A stretch of DNA of 31,400 nucleotides from Oppiella nova (Eukaryota > Arthropoda > Arachnida > Sarcoptiformes > Oppiidae). Shown piece by piece: positions 21,243 to 31,240 of this stretch. A model generated the notes under the pieces. It did no database searches. It saw only the letters and a list, made by a program, of their open reading frames with translations, and was not told the DNA's origin. How positions within the stretch are numbered: position 1 is the stretch's first letter; each line of letters opens with the position of its first letter. The stretch is from the NCBI GenBank assembly GCA_905397405.1, contig CAJPVJ010000227.1:1-31400 (forward strand), read 5' to 3'. The position numbers were made by a program, and so were the translations under genes.

Positions 21243-22329
21243 TGTGTTTTATGTCAATTAATTTAACTTACTATATTTGTAATTAAATCTACTGTATTTC
21301 CATATACCCAAAATGTGCCAGTATACATTTCGCCAGTATAAATAAATCTTAGAATTTGCACTCGTATTGCACTGAATATTAGTTGTGTTTGGGATGAAGT
21401 TCCCTTAGAAACTCATTTTATTCCCAAACATATACTCAAATCAATTTGTTTTGACTTATAAATCGCTAGGATATTTAAATATACCGGTACAGATAATTAA
21501 AATATACACTTACCATAAGTAATATTTACTCATGTATTCATAATTAACTAAAATTTTGTACATATTACCGTATATAATGTCTTTTTATTAAAAGAATTTA
21601 AACATTAGATTACATATTGTATCTAAAAATATTGTGTCCTAAAACGCAAATCAATTGTCAATTTAATTATATCATGATTTGGAGTTGATTTTAGGAAAAA
21701 TTATACCAAAATGTACAAAAATATATAATATTTAAATACAATCTTAAATACAAAACTATTTATAGAGTATAGAATCTGTATATTGTGTAGAAATGCATTG
21801 AAACTAGAATCAATCAGTTTATATAGAAAAGTGGCGTTTCCTTAGATACCGTTCCCAAAGGTTTACTTTAAAAACGCTGAAAACTAATTTTTGCAACAGT
21901 ATAACAGTAATATTCAGTATGATATGTTAGAAGTATATTTGGTAAACTTGGGGACTACGGCAGTATGCCAAAATACTTGTTATTAGACCATTAGATTAAC
22001 TTAGGTTATAAGATTAGTCGCACAAGAGTTATACAGTAGTAATAATAATAAGTCAGTTTGAAAACTTGTATTATCTGGCAATGAATTTGAGCATTAATTT
22101 GAAACTAAGTACTGTATAATACAGGTAATATATAGTCAAATGAATCGACTCTTCAATAGAAAGTTAGAAATGCTTAAAATGTTTGTGAAAGATAATGTTC
22201 CGTCTATTCACTAAGATTTTGGACATACGTCCCCAATAACTGTAAAATGTGTACATAATCTAGCGTACAGTAAATAAAGAGATTGGTCTATATCTAAATA
22301 AACAAATATAATGATTGAGGAAATGGTTG
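21243..22329. other. intergenic region: dynein 2 promoter side and hydrolase 3' flank
   Basis: AT-rich sequence between two minus-strand genes. Apart from the X-box at 21399-21412 I see no exon, RNA gene or repeat. A plus-strand ttttta/tttatt stretch near 21583-21590 is a distant candidate poly(A) signal for the hydrolase. Confidence 0.55.
21399..21412. promoter_or_regulatory. X-box (RFX-factor site) upstream of the dynein 2 gene
   Basis: The sequence GTTCCCTTAGAAAC matches the nematode-type ciliary X-box consensus RYYNYYWWRRNRAC at every position, on both strands because the motif is an imperfect palindrome. Its near edge is 157 bp upstream of the dynein ATG, within the usual distance for RFX/DAF-19-controlled cilium genes. 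Function is inferred from sequence and context only. Confidence 0.6.
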
Positions 22330-24277
22330 TTACGTATTGAACACCAATTGTGTGATAAACTGCCGGCTTTTCAACCAATTCAAGTACAACTGAATGACTC
22401 GCTTATGGGACTCCAACTGCGGGTAGTGTCCGATCTGGTCGTCCAACACATCGATACTTGGGTTGGGAATGATTTTCCTATAAGTGTTCGGGAATTCTGG
22501 CGATCGATTGATGGGATCTGACGGTCCGTATATGAAATGTAATGGCATTTGATTAGTGCGGAGAGCGCCGACCCAACGATCCTCGTGTTGACGACGATCG
22601 TCAATGTATGACAAGATGTCTCCCATTACTCGGTAGCCGTCCTTTTGACGAATCAGTTTCCAGAAGTCATGCAAGTCGTCACGAGAGGGCTGACTGTTAG
22701 GACCGAATACACCGCTCAATGCCATCGAAAACATATAATAATTGGAAAGTTTCGACAAAATTGTTCCCAATATTGGAGATCTCAACAACTGTTCATTAAA
22801 TATACGGTAATGTAATTTAATACACAAACCATTGGTAATTAAAATAATAATTAGCTTATTATCATAACTGCAGAGCAATGTAATTCAAATCCCTAACCGT
22901 TTGCATGAGTATTGGTTTATGAATTGTGGGAAATATGCCACCGTTTAATAGACACACACTCGCGATCCTGAAGCTTAAATTGCCATCACTTTAATCATAA
23001 AAAAGTTATTAAAACGATCAGTTTTTATAAACGTAATATCATTGTGAACCTTGTTATAGTGAACAAACCCTAAATTATACGGTCATTAAATTTATGTTTA
23101 TAAATGATAAATTATCATATTACGGTACAGAGTTATACCGTACAGTTTATGTAGATAATATCTACTAGATATATTTGACGCATTTAATAGAATTTAAACC
23201 AATTAATATAATAATAATGATTTTAACCCAATGTTTATATCCTATTAAACGCTTCAAATATATGTGTGAATTGAAATAAAGGGGTGACTCTAAAAAGCCA
23301 CATACTTTGTCTGTACCTTGATGGCCGTTCATTCATATACTGTACATACGGTACTGTATTATCAAACTACAGACAAATACAGTAATTAAAGCCCAATTCA
23401 ACGGTTCACTAACACTATAACAAAGTTGACATAAAGGTCTTAAATACAGACATCTGTCTGGCCATCAGCTCCTGAGCGACAGTATCGCCGTAATCGTGGC
23501 CTAAAATATGAACATTTGTATCCACTTTTAAAGTCATCATAAGTTCTTCGATGAGATCCGTTTGTTCAACGATTGAATACGAGTGGAACCGCTATACGAA
23601 TGAAACCACAAACAGACAATTCATGAGACAATGGACTCGTAAAGTGTTTATTAAATTAAAATAGTATTCAATATATAACCGGTTTATCGCTTAAACCAAA
23701 GCCCAGAAAGTCGGGTGCAATGAATCGGCGGACATTGCGCCGCATATCCGGCAATATCTTATACCAATCAAAGCTGGACGTGGGAAAGCCGTGCAGTGAT
23801 AGCACCGTTATGTCATTGGCCGCACTCTCACTCAACTCATCTGTCAAATGAATTGATAACAAATTAATTGTAATGACATTACAGTATTCAAAGTTGTTCA
23901 CAAGGTTTGTCACAAAACTTTATTAGAGTTCAACAAAGTTTGCTTTAGTTTATAAAACACTTGTCATTAGGTTCACTGTAGTACTCTTACAAGTTAGAGT
24001 TACTTATATGACCATGTTAATACTTACAGTATAGGAAATTTTAAGTAATACTGTAATGGATATTAATTAAGAGTAATGTAAGGTTATAATAAGGTTTTTA
24101 CAGACAATGCAAACCTTTATAAAACACTTGATATCCTTTGAAGTGAAAGTAGTGTCCACTCGACTGCCATTGATATAACAGTGGACTGAGAGGGGGTTCC
24201 GGGTAATTGACAAATACGGTGAACAGTATGGCCAGTATGACCACCAAAATGCTCAGGGTGTTCACTAGAAAACCCAT
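22330..24277 (-). CDS. Mest: MEST-like alpha/beta hydrolase, complete, 5 exons
   Basis: Predicted membrane-associated alpha/beta-fold hydrolase of the mesoderm-specific transcript / epoxide-hydrolase-like group; its natural substrate is not settled. Exons: 24277-24115, 23840-23680, 23591-23452, 22988-22898, 22788-22330. Phases agree and give 337 residues, close to vertebrate MEST (335). Residues 1-23 form one hydrophobic segment (signal anchor), followed by a [10 protein letters not shown] linker as in MEST. Seen motifs: HGFP oxyanion-hole segment (71-74), [17 protein letters not shown], nucleophile elbow GHDYGD (Asp141), [16 protein letters not shown] (candidate acid Asp276) and GHYPQLE (candidate catalytic His306). 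Only exons 2 and 5 are visible as long frames; exons 1, 3 and 4 were found by translation between splice sites. The exon 3 donor (AT|GTCTGT) and exon 4 acceptor (TTAAAG) are the least certain. It shares a divergent upstream region with the zinc-finger gene. Confidence 0.9.
22989..23451 (-). other. MEST-like gene intron 3
   Basis: 463-bp AT-rich intron between the nucleophile-elbow exon and the short exon 4. It contains several TACGGTA/TACCGTA words and nothing else that I recognise. Confidence 0.6.
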
Positions 24278-24805
24278 TTCAAACTAGAATAACAAACAGG
24301 TGTTTGGCACATAAAAACTAATTTATTGTTTTCATATACAAAAAAAAGTGTAAATATATTGAGTGTAAATTAATTAGTGTAAATAATATACTGATTGGTA
24401 CTGGGCAATTTATACAAATTTGTAAATAAAAAGTGATTTGATTGCCAATTGTTTTTATGGTTTAAAAAGTGTAATAAAAAAGTTAAATTCAATTGACTTG
24501 CTTGTTAATACCGTTTATCATACAGTAATATAAGTTGTTGACAAATAACGTTACATTATTTCGTGTGGGGTTTATGTATTAAATATACAATATAGTGTAC
24601 GGTATAGTATAAACTGTATACAGTAGTGTACACTGTTCAGGTGACAGCTGACAATCAGGGGCTATACCAATGAGTTGAGTGGCGTTAATGATAGCTGTGA
24701 ACGACATAAACAAAACAAAAACAACACTTCAATGAAATTTCATACAATTTTGACTACATTTTTGACAATTAGTTTGCAGTCATATATAAAAAGGCAATGA
24801 ATTGA
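24278..24805. promoter_or_regulatory. shared divergent promoter region of hydrolase and zinc-finger genes
   Basis: 528 bp separate the two start codons, which point away from each other. The sequence is AT-rich. A TATAAAAA word lies at 24785-24792, only 14 bp before the first zinc-finger ATG. TAC(G)GTA-type words are present near 24599-24632. No other motif is assigned. Confidence 0.45.
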
Positions 24806-26936
24806 ATGGAAAGACAAGCGATGAGTGATTTAGTGCTCAAATTGACTCAAATATTGCACACATTTAGGGATTTATGCCTTCATTTGATAAATAACTGCAA
24901 ATGTAATCAAAAGTCACATCTGTTTCACGATTTGATTCAATTGGAGAAGCAGTACAACGACCGCAAGAAGACATGTCTGCACCACTCGGACACCACCACC
25001 GATGGTATGTATGACCAATTGATGACCAATTGAGTCATGTCTTTGTTTGTGTCCACTCGTCAAGGCGTCCACAACAACGAGTTGCTGGCAGTCCTCGAGA
25101 GCCATCGAAGCACATCACTCGCTGTGATCAACACATGTCGGTGCCATCAGTCCACTGATATCTACCACAAACTTATCCGATGTGAACGAGACTATCATTT
25201 GGCGAAACAGACAACTCGTGAGCTATCGTCGAGTGACACCCAATCGGTCACCACTTTGATGGTCACCGAAGATCTCATGAAAGCCATGGATGACAGTGTG
25301 TCTTGTGGTGCAGATATTAAGCGCGAGTTTGAGACCAAATGTGACACAAAACCAATTGAATTGGCGGACATTAAGACCAAAAATGAGACCAAAACAGACA
25401 TAAAAGACTTGAAGATTGTTAAGCGACCCATAGATGACATAAAGTGCGATAAAATTGATGTCAAAAAGTCTTTTAAATTGGATGTCAAACAAAGTGTTGA
25501 TTGTGTGCCACAAACAGAGTCCAAGAAGTTAATTGCGACACAAGGCGTAGGATCAAGTGATAAGTTAATGAGTGGTAAGTTGTAGATAATAGAAGTATTT
25601 GAATATACTGTACACTACTTTTAATTGAATTAATTTTACAGATAATATCAATGAACTGAAGGGTTGTCCAAAAGACCAGACACTCGACACCAACAGTACT
25701 AATAAGACATTTGTGTCAAACACTATCCCTAAGCCATCGACAGATAAATTGCTAGTATTTTATGAATTGGTTCAACAAAACAGTACTAATCATATTAATA
25801 GCTATAAAAGTGATGCTTTGCCCCCAAAAGTAGCTCAAACTAATGGCAACTACAGTGACACGTGTGTGACGGCTGTTGCCATACCAGTGCCAGTGATGCC
25901 AAATCCAAAGATACAAATGACAAAATGTAACGAATGTCACAAAGAATTCAAACTCAAGAGTCAATACTTAAGTCATGTGAATAAAGTACACAAAAAGCGA
26001 TTCCATTGCACTGAATGTGATTACAGGACAAATAAGTCCTCGTATTTGAAGAAACATTTGGACAAACATTTAGTCCAACCATCGGATGATAAGTCATCAG
26101 TAGTTTCATCGCATAAATCATCGACAAAACCATTGCAAAGCCAAACATCTAGTTTAAAGCCATCGGAGGACCCGTATCTCACAGACCGTCCATTCGTATG
26201 CCATACCAAAGGCTGTAATAAAAGCTTCACAACGAAGCAGGCCTTACAGAACCACAAAAACTATGGAAATTACATGACTTTACGGCACTTGACATGTGAT
26301 TGGGACGATTGCCACAAAAGTTTTTTCGACAAAAAGTCTTTAATCGCGCACAAAAGCACTCATTCGACCGGAAGTATGACTTGTAGTGAATGCCGGAAAC
26401 AATTCTTAAGCCGAAAACGACTCCTAAAACATATGCAAAACGTTCACATATTATTGGAGTTTAAATGCGATTCGTGTGATTATAAAACACATGTTAAGTA
26501 CGAACTGAATCGACACCAACGACTCAGCCATTCGGTGGCCGCCACTCATGTCTCTCAACAAAAGCACAAATGTCTGATAAATGGTTGCCATAAAGTGTTT
26601 GTCACGCAATCGGGGCTAATCACCCATAAAAGGGACAGTCATTGGCGCACAGATAGTGAACAACAGTATGCCTGTGATTGGAGTCACTGTAGCCGCCGGT
26701 TCCTCACCATTGAGAGCCTCGAGAAACACAAACGTCTGCATAGTTTTGGAAAAATCTCGACCAATAGAATGAGACCCAGTGCTGACGACAGGGATCCACC
26801 AAACTGTACTGTATTTTGCCTAATCATGTAGTGTTTCATATCAATTGGTGACCATTTTTCAGGTCATGTTCCCGAAGATACTGAAAGCTCCGACGATGAG
26901 TTGGAAGTGGTGTTCGAGTCGTTGGCCAACAAGTGA
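24806..26936 (+). CDS. C2H2 zinc-finger protein with duplicated N-terminal module, complete, 4 exons
   Basis: Likely nuclear DNA-binding protein; no ortholog is recognised. Exons 24806-25004, 25065-25574, 25642-26805 and 26863-26936 join through introns of 60, 67 and 57 bp (GT-AG, phase 1 each) into 648 residues. Residues 13-56 and 73-116 are two gap-free copies of a helical Cys/His module (INNCKCNQ / INTCRCHQ, then FH.LI..E / YH.LI..E). Residues ~120-330 are low-complexity, Lys/Asp/Ser/Thr-rich and probably disordered. Eight C2H2 fingers occupy 331-603 in the order C2C, C2C, C4C, C4C, twice. A Ser/Thr-rich linker separates fingers 2 and 3. Finger 3 lacks its normal last His. The short acidic C-terminus (ESSDDELEVVFE) comes from exon 4; without splicing the frame stops 7 codons further on. 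The first codon could be 24806 or 24821; a stop lies directly before 24806. Confidence 0.82.
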
Positions 26937-28029
26937 TGGCCAGACAATGAAATTGCAAAATTGTATTTAATATACGGTATTTGGTATCTATTCATTGAAA
27001 CGCTCGTTGAGACCATGCATTCACGCAAAGTATGATACGGTAATACTGTATTTGGCAGCACATCTCAATTTAGTAGTTAAAACATTTATAATATAAACTA
27101 TTAGATAATTAGATTTTGCCATTTATTAATACACTATATTTATGTCATTTTTATTATATTTATGCCAAAAATTATATTTTTACATTAAGATATTACAATA
27201 TTTACAGTATATTACCGGTATTACGGTACAGGTATTTATTTACCGGTAAATAAAATTATGAATAATTGATAAAAAATTTATATAATTTGTGGCAATTATT
27301 TAGTACTGTACCGTAAACAGTAGGAAAGTAAAATTAATTATATTTAAATAAGAATGAATACAATAATCACACAATTTGTACAGGTACGGTACTCATTTCT
27401 ACTTTTATATCCAATGTACCGTATTCAATAAATGTCTTACCGTACAAGATCAAATTGATTCAATTTTCAATAATTATTTTCATACATGATCTATCACTGT
27501 ACCACACAAATAATAAATGATCAATTACTCAAATATTTACAGGAATCTCGTATTTAATTAAATAATTACCGGTAGTGTTGATAAAAAATTGCTGGTAAAC
27601 CTCACTCACATAATGGTACAATAAATGTAACAATTCCTATCGATGTGATCAATATTTGAATTGATTTGATAAAAAAATCCTACGGTAAGTTTGATTATTT
27701 TGAAAAACTTTTATTTATTTTGATTACAATTTACTCACTTAAATGCATACAAAATGTGAAGCAAAACATTTATAAATTATACGGTAATTGAAATACTGCT
27801 TACTGTAGTAATTGGAAATGATGCAAAATTGGTGTATAGAGTACATAGGGTATTACCGGTAAAAAAGTGGATTATAATTTATAAAAAGTGAATGCATTAA
27901 TGCATTAAATATGAAAAAAGTAAAATAAATCATAAGAAAAGTGACTATTAATTGATTTGAAGAGACAAATGGTACGCAAATATAAATTTGATTGATTGAG
28001 TGCCAATTAATGAAATCATTCACTCATAA
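26937..28029. other. intergenic region between convergent zinc-finger and kinase genes
   Basis: Strongly AT-rich with no exon seen. AATAAA at 27249-27254 (plus) is a candidate zinc-finger poly(A) signal; the minus-strand AATAAA at 27710-27715 is one for the kinase. The stretch is crowded with TACNGTA and ACCGGTA words between about 27030 and 27860. Confidence 0.6.
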
Positions 28030-28947
28030 CTAGTATTGTTTGCAGACATTGTGAATGGGTTTAAAGGCGTTGCCATTAAGTATATCAACGGAGTGTCGGT
28101 CGTAAACCCTCTTAACTTCGGCCAAGTCCTGGTTGGCGTCGATCACAATGACGGGCGCCGGTATGGCAAACGTGGAGTCCTGGCGACCCAACAGCCACTC
28201 CTCGTGCAAGTGATGCAAATCCTTGAGATAGTCGAGCGTCAGGTTCTTCTCCTCCGGACGATTCCTGCGAAGGATGCGCTCGAAGGCCACCTCCGGATCG
28301 GTTCGCAGATATATAATCAAATCGATGCCAACACTCGGCTCGTACCGAACAATCCATTGAAACCATTCGTCGAGAATCGCGTACTCTTCGCGTCTCAGGT
28401 GTTGTCTGCGGAAGAGGTTCTCTACGAAGCAATAACGGGCCGAATGGAGGGACCTCTCCATCAGTTTGATGGCCACCTCTGGATCGGTGGGCGCCGTCTG
28501 ATGCATCTGAAGCATCGACAGCTGGACGTACGACTGGAAGGGAAAACACCACCGATTGATGTCTTCGTTGAGAAGGGAGAAGAGGTTTACGCCGCGAACC
28601 GATCGCCACTTGTCTATGGGTTCGGCGAAACACTGGATCAGTCGTCGCGTGTCGTCGTTGAATGTCTGCAGATGTGTGAGGAATGTGGTCTTCCCGGACC
28701 CCACGTTACCCTCGATGGCGATCGTCGTGTAGCTCTTGGAAGCGCTCTTTGGCGGCAACGAAGTGATGGTCGACATGGATGTGCTTGTTATGGTCTGCGA
28801 TGTGAGTTGTGGTGACAGTAATGCGGATGACTTGCGGACGAGTCGTGGGATGTGTGGACACAAGTGTCTGAACGACCGGCGATTAGAAATGCAATCAAAA
28901 CCGCTATTCATATGAAAAGTACGACAAAAGACACGATTTAATGACAT
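28030..28947 (-). CDS. dnk: deoxynucleoside kinase (dNK/TK2 type), probably mitochondrial
   Basis: Phosphorylates deoxyribonucleosides to monophosphates in the nucleotide salvage pathway. Single exon, 305 residues. The start is the ATG at 28947; the open frame extends two codons further to a GTG, which I do not accept. P-loop GNVGSGKT (80-87), FAEP (107-110), PFQSYV (136-141), catalytic/sensor ERSLHSARYCF (164-174), EWFQWI, DLIIYLRTDPE and LHHLHEEWL (lid and following helix) are all family signatures. Val141, Met145 and Ala170 align with Drosophila dNK Val84, Met88 and Ala110, the residues tied to broad, pyrimidine-favouring specificity. The first ~57 residues are rich in Arg and Ser with few acidic residues, as in a mitochondrial presequence. 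A second Met (58) would give a 248-residue form, close to Drosophila dNK (250). The gene lacks introns, unlike the other genes here, and is GC-rich against very AT-rich flanks. Confidence 0.93.
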   Translation of the reverse strand: MSLNRVFCRTFHMNSGFDCISNRRSFRHLCPHIPRLVRKSSALLSPQLTSQTITSTSMSTITSLPPKSASKSYTTIAIEGNVGSGKTTFLTHLQTFNDDTRRLIQCFAEPIDKWRSVRGVNLFSLLNEDINRWCFPFQSYVQLSMLQMHQTAPTDPEVAIKLMERSLHSARYCFVENLFRRQHLRREEYAILDEWFQWIVRYEPSVGIDLIIYLRTDPEVAFERILRRNRPEEKNLTLDYLKDLHHLHEEWLLGRQDSTFAIPAPVIVIDANQDLAEVKRVYDRHSVDILNGNAFKPIHNVCKQY

Positions 28948-29837
28948 TTTCACGGATTATAAGCCATTCAATGAAATCAAACAAAACATTCACACAATGA
29001 ATGACACAAAAGATATGATGAAAGACTCGCAACACTTATGTAATGATCACTGAAAAGACAAAACACAACGTTTTGATGGCATTTGTGCTGAGATTTAGCG
29101 CCACAACTCAATACAACACACAAACAGACATTGCATGCAATCAATCACTATATATCGCACATCACTTACGCGAGAATATACAGAGGGTGAGACCAATTGA
29201 CAGGCAATACACGCAATACACTCGCACTGGTCCACTCAAACCACACAACTATATGACAAATGAGACACAAATCCAATCAATACTATGAACCAATGAATTG
29301 CTAAACAATTTAAGTTTGAAGTCATCAATCAATACTAGTATTCAATACAGCATTCACTGTCAATGCATTCACAAAGTGAGTCCACTTTTTAGCGCCAAAA
29401 TGCTTATCAAATAATGTGTTCACAAATTATGTAATATAATATAATACTGTAATTATTACACAAATGCTACTGTATACAATTTATTAATTTATTATTAATT
29501 TATTATGGTATGATTTAATAGTTATTATAATTAAATACACAAATAGTGACAGAAATACAAAAGCTTTCTATAATAAAACAATTATCAAACTAATCGTGAA
29601 AATATTTTTATACAAAAACCTAATGAGAAATGTAATCTACTGTTCATCAACACAAACACAATATTCACTTCTTATTGGAGAATATTTATAAATAGTAATT
29701 CACAATTAATAACGAAACAAATTTCATCAAGTACAATCAAATAAATGTATTTAACATTTATAATTATATTTGAAAAATATTTAATAAATCGATTAATATA
29801 AACAAGATTTACATTATAGATAGACTTCACTGGTAAC
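28948..29837. other. intergenic region: kinase upstream and channel gene downstream
   Basis: About 890 bp, AT-rich, between two minus-strand genes. Minus-strand AATAAA words occur near 29479-29505. No exon, RNA gene or repeat is recognised. Confidence 0.55.
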
Positions 29838-31240
29838 TTAAAAATTGTCTAATTTTTTGACAACAATTTCGACAATCAATACGACAAAACTGAATGCAAA
29901 ACAATATATAAATGTTATAAACATTGTCGTGAATATGGCGTAAACTAGCGGCTCGTACACCGGTATAGTATCCATGTAGTAGTCGGCGAGTGTACGGCCA
30001 TCGAGTAAACTACCCAGCTCAAAAATAAGCTTATATTGAATGTAGCCATCGTGTTGAGCATTGAGTGATAAACGATCCAGCATCATCGACTCAATAAAAC
30101 GTTGAGACCTGTAATGTATGGATTGCTTTCAATATTATTATATTCATAATAACGTAGCGAGATAAATTCAATAAATTTAAATGTGGCCTGGATCAATTTT
30201 AACATAATGTATCTGAGTTTAATCGATTAATTAATTATATATATGAAATGGGCGAATATAAATAATTTTAACATGTTACATCATCATACTCATAATGGGA
30301 ATAGTAATATCTACGTTTTATAACACTAAATTAATTAATTACCCACGAACAAATACTTACACCGTACGCGTGATATTATCAAACGGATAATTAGCACCGT
30401 GGCATAACGTAGTAATCGGTATAAGCAAATCCGGTTGACCTAGGTGCAGTGTGGTGAACGCGCCCAATATCGATACGAGATTGCCAATCTCAAAGTCGTT
30501 GGCTATCAGGGCAATGTTTTTCATTATACGATAAAAGGACGTGGAGCTTTCCGTGAAATACGTTAAAACATCGCCCAATTCGACATCGGCCAATTTCGAT
30601 ATCATTTTTAAAAATTTACCACGAAACTCGTCCGGTAGTAAGTTGTAGTAGCCTGGTGAGTTGAACTGTTTGTTATTCCAGTAACTGGTATATACGGTGA
30701 GCCGATCGTCCAGTAGGTCGTCGATGGTGTCCACGTGCGCCACATCCCTTTTCACCATTTGCGCGGTTATGTCGTTCAACACGATGTGTATCAACGGCAG
30801 CGTCGACACCAACCACACGGCGTAAAAGCCGTTGCGATAACCCCGACCCTCTGACACCAATAGTAATGACTTGATATATACCCAAAATTTTTGGTACAGT
30901 GGTTCGCGTAATTGATGTTGGTCAAATAGTTTATGCGTTATCGTATCGACCAGTGTAATACACGCTAACGTAACAAGGATATATACCCAACTGTTTAATG
31001 AAAATACCTTGTATATATTAGCGAGTGGTTGAAATGGTTTATAAAGGTCCACGCTGATGTAGTTCATTTGGTAGCCTAAATACGATGGTGGCGTACAGTT
31101 TAGATCCTGATCATAGGTTCTCCAGTTATAGTCGGTGGGCGTTTCAGACTACTGTCACTATGCCTTGTTTAACGGCTTCCCATTCGGTTACGTTATAACG
31201 TTTATTGCTAGCAGAGCATTCAAAAACGTATAGGTGTATG
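29838..31240 (-). CDS. ionotropic-receptor-like ligand-gated channel, 3' part, probable frameshift
   Basis: Protostome IR/ionotropic-glutamate-receptor family, normally sensory dendrite or other membrane cation channels. Two exons are in view: 31240-30361 and 30108-29838, joined by GT|GTAAGT...ATTACAG in phase 2; earlier exons lie beyond the window. In order: end of ligand-binding lobe S1, TM1 (SWVYILVTLACITLVDTI), pore region, NDITAQMVKRDVAHVDTIDDLL replacing the Y.ANL..FLT-type gate and its following segment, lobe S2, a final membrane helix (PLVYAIFTTMFITFIYCFAF...) and a short cytoplasmic tail. The S2 lobe and gate are divergent, as is usual in tuning IRs. The 5' 31 codons (31239-31147) are in a different frame from the rest: one frame ends with TGA at 31146-31144 just where the other opens after TAG at 31151-31149. 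It may be a pseudogene, a sequencing error, or the 5' piece may be intron. Confidence 0.75.

Noticed and set aside
22961-22975. Alternative MEST exon 4 acceptor (CTTCAG) closer to the IASVCL segment
   Set aside because: It also restores the frame but drops about six residues that align with the MEST family, so the TTAAAG acceptor at 22990-22989 was preferred; the choice is not certain.
25195-26257. Several minus-strand frames opposite the zinc-finger exons
   Set aside because: The plus strand carries eight ordered C2H2 fingers and consistent splice phases; the opposite frames have no recognisable content.
28036-28815. Plus-strand open frame of 259 codons opposite the deoxynucleoside kinase
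   Set aside because: It is a mirror of a GC-rich coding exon. The minus strand has clear kinase motifs in order; the plus-strand translation resembles nothing and has no own context.
28948-28953. GTG two codons upstream as kinase start
   Set aside because: The next in-frame ATG at 28947 is a normal eukaryotic start and nothing supports a GTG start.
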